Below, piece after piece: positions 3,743 to 8,196 of a stretch of 8,196 bases of DNA. The position numbers and the translations under genes are program-made. The stretch is from an uncultured Flavobacteriales bacterium (lineage in GTDB: Bacteria > Bacteroidota > Bacteroidia > Flavobacteriales_D > Sanyastnellaceae), in NCBI GenBank assembly GCA_937996585.1, contig CALKUW010000048.1:1-8196 (forward strand), read 5' to 3'. The notes below the pieces were generated by a model. It did no database searches, was not told the DNA's origin, and worked only from the letters and a program-made list of their open reading frames with translations. Each line of letters opens with the position of its first letter. Position 1 is the stretch's first letter.

Positions 3743-6337
3743 ATGCGTTTTCCGCTTCTGCTCGCAGCACTGGCACTTGCCTGCTGTCCCGCTACCGCCC
3801 AGTTTACGGTACTTCAGGACGCAACGGCCACGAGCAACAGCTGTGTGCAACTGACACCAGCCCTGAACGGCCAGCAAGGGGCCGCCTGGAACAACGACCA
3901 GATCGATGTCAGCCTGGCGTTCTGCCTTCACTTCTCGGTGAACCTCGGAGGCAACAACGGCGGTGCCGATGGCATCGCTTTCGTGATGCACCAATTGGGC
4001 CCGAACCAGCTGACCACCACCACAGGTGGCAACATGGGTTATGGTGACTTCGACAACGCGACCAATTCGTTCGGGCCTCCGGTCTTCGATCCGAGCATCG
4101 TGGTCGAATTCGACACCTGGAACAATGGCAATTTCGGTGACCCTCCAGAGGACCACATTGCCTTGCAGCGGGACGGGACCAACAACCACAACGGACCGGA
4201 TTGTCTGGCCGGCCCCATGCAGGCCAGCTCGAGCAACCCCAACATAGAAGACGGCCAGGACCACGATGTGATCATCGAGTGGAACCCGGCAACACAACTG
4301 TTGCGCTGCGAGTTCGACGGGGTGGAACGTTTCAATACAGCAGTCGACCTGGTCGGGGATGTTTTTGCCGGAAACAGCATGGTCTGGTGGGGCTTTACCG
4401 GAAGCACCGGAGGGGCCAACAACGCCCAATCGTTTTGCTTCCTCGACCTCTCCACCGGATCGGGTATTCCCGGTCTCTCCCTGAACCCCACACCACCCTA
4501 TGAGGCCTGCCCCAATGACCAGGTCAGCATCACCGCTTCCGCACCCGCTACCACCGTTGGCTGGGCGGGACTCAACAGTACCACCCTCCTCGCCGGCCCC
4601 GGCGTCTACGTGGTGGAAACCCAATCGGCGGGCTGTCCATTGACCGAGACGATCGAAATCGAAGCCCTGCCGGGCCCCAACCTGACCACCACTCCGCAGG
4701 TCACCATCTGCGACGGTGCTCCGACGGTCCTGACGGCCACGGTGGACGCCGGAGCCTCCCTCGATTGGGATGGCACCGGCAGTGCCTCATTGCCCGTGAA
4801 CGCCGGTGGGGTGCACACCGTTACCGCCACTTTGGGCACCTGCGTGGAGAGCGGAACGGTGACGGTGACCGATCAGGCATCACCCGCCATAACGCTGGAC
4901 ACCCCCAATGATGTGGAGGTGTGCGATGGGGCAACCGTCACCATCACGGCCACGACCGACATCCCGGCGAGCATCCAATGGACCAACAACAGCAACGGCG
5001 CCATCACGGCAGGGGCGTCGATCACCGTTTCCGCCTCCGGCAGCCACATCGTTGAGGCCGAGGCCGGGGGCTGTCCGGGCGTACCCGACGCCGTGGCGGT
5101 CGATGTCCTGCCCCTGCCCACCGCCAACCTGCAGTCCATTCCCAATGCGCTCTGCTGGGGCGAAACGGGATTGGTCTCCGCCGTTCCCAACAGCGGCACC
5201 ACCGTGACCAACTGGATCCTCCCCACGGGCACCACTGCCGTGACCCAGGCCGGTGCCGGGGCCTACACAGCCAACCTGCTGGGCGCCAACGGGTGCACCA
5301 GCACGGCATCCTACATCCTGACCGAATTGCCCCCCATTCTGTACCAGCTCGACGGGCCGGCGGGCGCCTGCGACGGGGAGACCGTGGAACTCACCGTCAG
5401 CGGCAATTTCGATGGGGCCACCTGGTCGGACGGCTCCACCGGAAATGCACTGTTGCTGACCAATTCCGATGGCTCAGGACCGTTCAGCGTGACCGTCTCG
5501 GTCGGAAACTGCAGCGCCACCTCCTCCACCCCGGTGGAATGGTGGCCCGTGCCCTCGGTCGGCAACCTCGCCGACTCGGTGGACCGCTGCGTCCTCGACC
5601 CCGCCGTGGAATGGACCTGGCCCAGCCAATCCCAATCGGCCGTAGGCTGGTGGGTCTGGAGCGTCAACGGCCTGACCACCACTGGCGGGCCGGTCTGGGA
5701 AGCCGAGGGTGACTACACCGTCCGCGTGATGGACAGCATGACGGGGTGCGCCGATTCGGCCGCCGTCTACGTCAACGTCCTGCCCAACCTCGATGTGGAG
5801 GCCGCCCCCTTTGCGGGCATCGTGTGCTGGGATGAGGCCACCGAAGTGCTCGCCGAGTTGCGGGCCGTGGACGGCACGGACCTCGACGAGTTGCCCTATA
5901 CACTGGAGTGGGACGACCCCGATGTGGAGGGGCTGAATCCCACGGTCGGAGCCGGGACGTACAGGCTCATTGCCGAGAACGACTGTGGCAGCGACGTGGC
6001 CGTCGTGGAAGTCACACAGGAATACTGCGGCTGCGACATGTGGATGCCCACCGCCTTTACCCCGGACAACGACGGCTTCAACGACGGACTCAAGATGGAG
6101 ACCAACTGCCCCGAACTCGATGCCTTCGAGCTCGTCATCTACAACCGCTGGGGAGAAGCCGTCTGGCGCACCGACGACCCCGACCGGGTCTGGATGGGCC
6201 AATCTGAAACCGCCAACAGCGAAGGGCAGTACTTCTCGCCGGACGGCATCTACGGCTACCGCGTGTATTGGAAATACGGGGAGCTCGGCGTGCCCATCGT
6301 GGAGGAACGCACGGGCTTCGTGCACCTCATCCGCTGA
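3743..6337 (+). CDS. T9SS-exported cell-surface adhesin: L-type lectin domain, seven Ig-like modules, type B sorting domain
   Basis: An 864-residue secreted protein. Residues 1-19/20 are a Sec signal peptide (MRFPLLLAALALACCPATAQ), which fixes the start at 3743. Residues about 20-236 form an L-type lectin domain: A-D-G-I-A-F-V (Asp76), V-V-E-F-D-T-W-N-N (120-128), G-D-P-P-E-D-H-I (132-139), I-I-E-W-N-P and W-W-G-F-T-G-S-T-G-G. Glu122, Asp124, Asn128, Asp133 and His138 have the spacing of the concanavalin A Mn/Ca ligands. Residues about 250-755 hold seven Ig/PKD-like modules of 70-80 residues, each with one Cys near its start and one near its end. Residues 762-864 form a CHU_C / T9SS type B sorting domain (P-T-A-F-T-P-D-N-D-G-F-N-D, then Y-N-R-W-G, ending G-F-V-H-L-I-R). 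Expected role: export across the outer membrane by T9SS and display as a glycan-binding adhesin. The sugar is unknown. No PorP/SprF-like partner gene is in the window. Confidence 0.9.
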   Translation: MRFPLLLAALALACCPATAQFTVLQDATATSNSCVQLTPALNGQQGAAWNNDQIDVSLAFCLHFSVNLGGNNGGADGIAFVMHQLGPNQLTTTTGGNMGYGDFDNATNSFGPPVFDPSIVVEFDTWNNGNFGDPPEDHIALQRDGTNNHNGPDCLAGPMQASSSNPNIEDGQDHDVIIEWNPATQLLRCEFDGVERFNTAVDLVGDVFAGNSMVWWGFTGSTGGANNAQSFCFLDLSTGSGIPGLSLNPTPPYEACPNDQVSITASAPATTVGWAGLNSTTLLAGPGVYVVETQSAGCPLTETIEIEALPGPNLTTTPQVTICDGAPTVLTATVDAGASLDWDGTGSASLPVNAGGVHTVTATLGTCVESGTVTVTDQASPAITLDTPNDVEVCDGATVTITATTDIPASIQWTNNSNGAITAGASITVSASGSHIVEAEAGGCPGVPDAVAVDVLPLPTANLQSIPNALCWGETGLVSAVPNSGTTVTNWILPTGTTAVTQAGAGAYTANLLGANGCTSTASYILTELPPILYQLDGPAGACDGETVELTVSGNFDGATWSDGSTGNALLLTNSDGSGPFSVTVSVGNCSATSSTPVEWWPVPSVGNLADSVDRCVLDPAVEWTWPSQSQSAVGWWVWSVNGLTTTGGPVWEAEGDYTVRVMDSMTGCADSAAVYVNVLPNLDVEAAPFAGIVCWDEATEVLAELRAVDGTDLDELPYTLEWDDPDVEGLNPTVGAGTYRLIAENDCGSDVAVVEVTQEYCGCDMWMPTAFTPDNDGFNDGLKMETNCPELDAFELVIYNRWGEAVWRTDDPDRVWMGQSETANSEGQYFSPDGIYGYRVYWKYGELGVPIVEERTGFVHLIR

Positions 6338-6347
6338 CCTTCATACA

Positions 6348-6372
6348 CCACAGGCGGGGTACGCCCAAGTGG
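6348..6372 (+). other. Interrupted hairpin between lectin adhesin and lhgO
   Basis: CCAC (6348-6351) pairs with GTGG (6369-6372), and inside it GGCG (6353-6356) pairs with CGCC (6362-6365), with a small asymmetric internal loop. It lies 11 bases past the stop codon at 6337. There is no T tract, so at best it is a weak terminator or an mRNA 3' stabilising structure. Confidence 0.3.
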
Positions 6373-6377
6373 TCGGC

Positions 6378-6385
6378 TATCTTCG
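6378..6385 (+). promoter_or_regulatory. Candidate Bacteroidota -7 box TATCTTCG
   Basis: TATCTTCG matches 7 of 8 positions of TAnnTTTG and ends 16 bases before the ATG at 6402. It suggests that lhgO has its own promoter rather than depending on the lectin gene. A -33 TTG was not found. Confidence 0.38.
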
Positions 6386-6401
6386 CGCCCTGAATCAAGG
6401 C

Positions 6402-7625
6402 ATGACCCAAGCCAAACAATTCGACCTCATCGTGGTGGGCGGCGGCATCGTCGGTGCCGCGGCCTTCCTCAAGCTCCAGCGGCGCCACCCCAACGCGCGG
6501 ATTGCGTTGCTCGAGAAGGAGCACATCCTGAGCGACCACCAGACGGGCCACAACAGCGGCGTCATCCACAGCGGCCTGTACTACACCCCCGGCAGCCTCA
6601 AGGCCATCAACTGCGTCAAGGGCCGCCACGAACTCGTGGCCTTCGCCAAGGAATACGGCGTCGACCACGACGTCTGCGGCAAGGTCGTCGCCGCGGCCAC
6701 CCCGGACGAGCTGCCCATGCTCGAGAAGATCCACGGCATCGGTCTGCAGAACGAAATCGAGGGCCTGGAGCGCATCTCGGGCGATGCCGTCCGCGAGATC
6801 GAGCCCCACGTGCGCGCCATCGACGGGCTCTGGGTGCCCTGCACCGGCATCATCGACTTCCGGGGCGCCACCGCCAAGATGGTGGAGGTCGCCATGGGCA
6901 TTCAGCCGGACAGCGCTGTCTTCACCGGCGTGGAGGCCCGGGACTTCAGCCAGGATGGCAACGGCGTTGTCGTCCACACCGCGCAGGGCGATTTCACCGG
7001 GGGCGGCCTCGTGGTTTGCGCCGGATTGCAAGCCGACCGGCTGGCCCGCAAGGACGGCGTCAAGCTGCCGGAGCGCGTGGTCGGATTCCGAGGAGACTAC
7101 TACGAGCTCGAGGACCACGCCAAGCACAAGGTCCGCAACCTCATCTACCCCGTCCCGAACCCGCAGTTCCCCTTCCTCGGCGTGCACTTCACACGGATGA
7201 CCAACGGCGACATCGAGTGCGGTCCCAACGCCGTCTTCACCTTCAAGCGCGAGGGCTACGGCAAGACCGACTTCAGCCTCCGCGACACCGCGGACGCCCT
7301 GGGCTACGGTGGCACCTGGAAGCTGTTCTTCAAGAACATGTCCTTCGGCATCAACGAATACCGCCGCGCCTTCTCCAAGCGGTTGTTCCTCAAGACATTG
7401 CAGCGCCTTGTGCCGTCGCTGGAAATGGATGACCTGCGCCCCGGCCGCAGCGGTGTGCGGGCCCTGCTGCTGCGCCCCGACGGCGACACCAAGGACGACT
7501 TCCGCATCATCGCCCAGGGCCACAGCGTGCACGTGCTGAACGCCCCGTCCCCGGCGGCCACCGCCTCCCTGGCCATCGGCGACCACATCGCCGACGCCGC
7601 CGAAGCGCAGGGGCTGATCGGCTGA
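6402..7625 (+). CDS. lhgO: L-2-hydroxyglutarate oxidase/dehydrogenase (FAD-dependent)
   Basis: A 407-residue flavoprotein of the DAO (D-amino-acid oxidase-like) fold, close in length to E. coli LhgO. It should oxidise L-2-hydroxyglutarate to 2-oxoglutarate, passing electrons to O2 or the quinone pool. The N-terminal dinucleotide motif is V-G-G-G-I-V-G-A (Gly13, Gly15, Gly18), with Glu38 ending the second strand as the FAD ribose ligand. The family hallmark H-N-S-G-V-I-H-S-G-L-Y-Y lies at residues 50-61. The C-terminal part has R-P-G-R-S-G-V-R and V-L-N-A-P-S-P-A-A-T-A-S-L-A-I-G, typical of this group. The start ATG at 6402 sits just ahead of the FAD motif and follows AAGG one base upstream. 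The role may be repair of a malate dehydrogenase side product or part of lysine/glutarate breakdown; no csiD-like gene is visible. The gene lies 49 bases before the transporter gene. Confidence 0.93.
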   Translation: MTQAKQFDLIVVGGGIVGAAAFLKLQRRHPNARIALLEKEHILSDHQTGHNSGVIHSGLYYTPGSLKAINCVKGRHELVAFAKEYGVDHDVCGKVVAAATPDELPMLEKIHGIGLQNEIEGLERISGDAVREIEPHVRAIDGLWVPCTGIIDFRGATAKMVEVAMGIQPDSAVFTGVEARDFSQDGNGVVVHTAQGDFTGGGLVVCAGLQADRLARKDGVKLPERVVGFRGDYYELEDHAKHKVRNLIYPVPNPQFPFLGVHFTRMTNGDIECGPNAVFTFKREGYGKTDFSLRDTADALGYGGTWKLFFKNMSFGINEYRRAFSKRLFLKTLQRLVPSLEMDDLRPGRSGVRALLLRPDGDTKDDFRIIAQGHSVHVLNAPSPAATASLAIGDHIADAAEAQGLIG

Positions 7626-7661
7626 TCGGCCACATTCCCGCCATCCCGCCGGGCACCGCCC

Positions 7662-7669
7662 TATCTTGC
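7662..7669 (+). promoter_or_regulatory. Candidate -7 box TATCTTGC directly before the transporter start
   Basis: TATCTTGC resembles TAnnTTTG and ends five bases before the ATG at 7675. If used, the transporter mRNA would be leaderless or nearly so. No Shine-Dalgarno sequence is seen before this ATG, which fits that reading. Confidence 0.33.
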
Positions 7670-7674
7670 CCACC

Positions 7675-8196
7675 ATGGGCATCTTCCAGCGCAAGGCGCG
7701 CCAATACTCCGACAAGGCCGTCCGCATGGGCTGGCTGATGTACGACTGGGCCAATGGCGCCTACTTTCTGGTCATCACCACGGCCATCTTCCCGATCTTC
7801 TACAACGCCATAACGGCCTCGGAAAGCCCGGATGGCAGCGTCAGCGACAAGGTGATGTTCCTCGGCCGCGAATTCATCAACACCCAGCTCTACAGCTACG
7901 TCCTGGGGGCCTCCTTCCTCATCGTCATCATCGCCTCACCCCTGCTGTCGGGCATGGCGGACTATCTGGGGCGCAAACTGATGTTCCTCCAGATCTTCTG
8001 CTACATGGGTGCCACAGGGTGCATCGGCCTCTTCTGGTTCGATCCGCAGCACCTGGAATGGAGCATGACCGCCCTGTTCATGGCCAACGTCGGCGCGTGG
8101 GGCAGCCTCGGTTTCTACAACGCCTTCCTGCCTGAAATCGCCCCGCGGGAGGAGCACGACCTGCTCTCGGCCAAGGGGTATTCGTGGGGATTCTTC
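7675..8196 (+). CDS. UMF1-family (Atg22-like) MFS transporter, 5' part only
   Basis: The open frame runs from the ATG at 7675 to the right edge without a stop, giving the first 174 residues. A short basic N-terminus leads into M-Y-D-W-A-N-G-A-Y-F (22-31), the hallmark of UMF1 / Atg22-like members of the major facilitator superfamily. Hydrophobic segments lie at about 29-46, 75-94, 102-120 and 132-152. S-G-M-A-D-Y-L-G-R-K (92-101) is the loop 2-3 MFS motif A. N-A-F-L-P-E-I-A (149-156) and S-A-K-G-Y-S-W-G are further family marks. The full family usually has about 12 membrane segments, so two thirds of the protein should lie beyond the window. The substrate is unknown; bacterial members are mostly uncharacterised. 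The 49-base gap behind lhgO would allow co-transcription, but it also contains a -7-like box. Confidence 0.87.
   Translation, partial: MGIFQRKARQYSDKAVRMGWLMYDWANGAYFLVITTAIFPIFYNAITASESPDGSVSDKVMFLGREFINTQLYSYVLGASFLIVIIASPLLSGMADYLGRKLMFLQIFCYMGATGCIGLFWFDPQHLEWSMTALFMANVGAWGSLGFYNAFLPEIAPREEHDLLSAKGYSWGFF

Noticed and set aside
3359..4624. Leftward open frame of 421 codons over the Cys/Lys-rich gene and the lectin domain
   Set aside because: Both plus-strand genes have signal peptides, and the lectin has conserved motifs. The antisense frame also crosses the intrinsic terminator and shows no domain.
5474..6325. Leftward open frame of 283 codons opposite the adhesin C-terminus
   Set aside because: It is antisense to the sorting domain, and its His/Val/Gly-rich translation matches nothing I recognise.
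3743..6337. A CRISPR array or phase-variable DNA repeat in the adhesin modules
   Set aside because: The modules are similar only at protein level (Cys spacing and hydrophobic pattern). No repeated DNA unit with constant spacers is visible.
6327..7754. Leftward open frame of 475 codons covering lhgO
   Set aside because: It lies opposite the clearly recognisable LhgO and transporter coding sequences. Its low-complexity Gly/Ala/Val translation is typical of antisense frames in GC-rich DNA.
1..8196. A defence island, prophage or transposon
   Set aside because: No integrase, transposase, nuclease, helicase, toxin-antitoxin or phage structural gene is seen. All recognisable genes are metabolic, envelope or transport genes of one style.

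Overview
The window looks like chromosomal DNA from a GC-rich member of the Bacteroidota, probably near the Flavobacteriales. Three things point there. A secreted protein ends in a type IX secretion (T9SS) type B / CHU_C sorting domain, which is known only from this phylum. A TonB-like protein is of the Bacteroidota kind. Most start codons are preceded by a box resembling the Bacteroidota -7 promoter element TAnnTTTG. No mobile element, RNA gene or CRISPR array is visible, and no gene-free stretch exceeds 300 bases.

Layout, left to right. (1) A leftward DUF3089 alpha/beta-hydrolase lipoprotein (88-1146), with a terminator-like hairpin beyond its 3' end. (2) A 174-base divergent gap holding two adjacent hairpins. 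(3) A rightward stand-alone saccharopine dehydrogenase / lysine-ketoglutarate reductase-type enzyme (1321-2535). Its 3' end overlaps by 14 bases with (4) a leftward orphan TonB-like protein (2522-3295). (5) A divergent gap of 79 bases leads to a rightward small exported Cys/Lys-rich protein (3375-3680), closed by a clear intrinsic terminator. (6) A large T9SS-exported adhesin follows (3743-6337): an L-type (legume) lectin domain with an intact concanavalin-like metal site, seven Cys-paired Ig-like modules and the sorting domain. (7) An L-2-hydroxyglutarate oxidase, LhgO (6402-7625). (8) The 5' part of a UMF1-family MFS transporter (7675 to the right edge).

The genes do not form an evident single operon or defence system. 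Two of the enzymes (saccharopine dehydrogenase-like and LhgO) touch lysine and 2-oxoglutarate metabolism. Three products (lipoprotein, Cys/Lys-rich protein, lectin adhesin) belong to the envelope or cell surface. The least described items are the lectin adhesin and the small Cys/Lys-rich exported protein. The recurring TAnnTT box very close to start codons suggests leaderless or very short-leader transcripts. Everything here rests on reading the sequence and on recalled family motifs; no database search was run.
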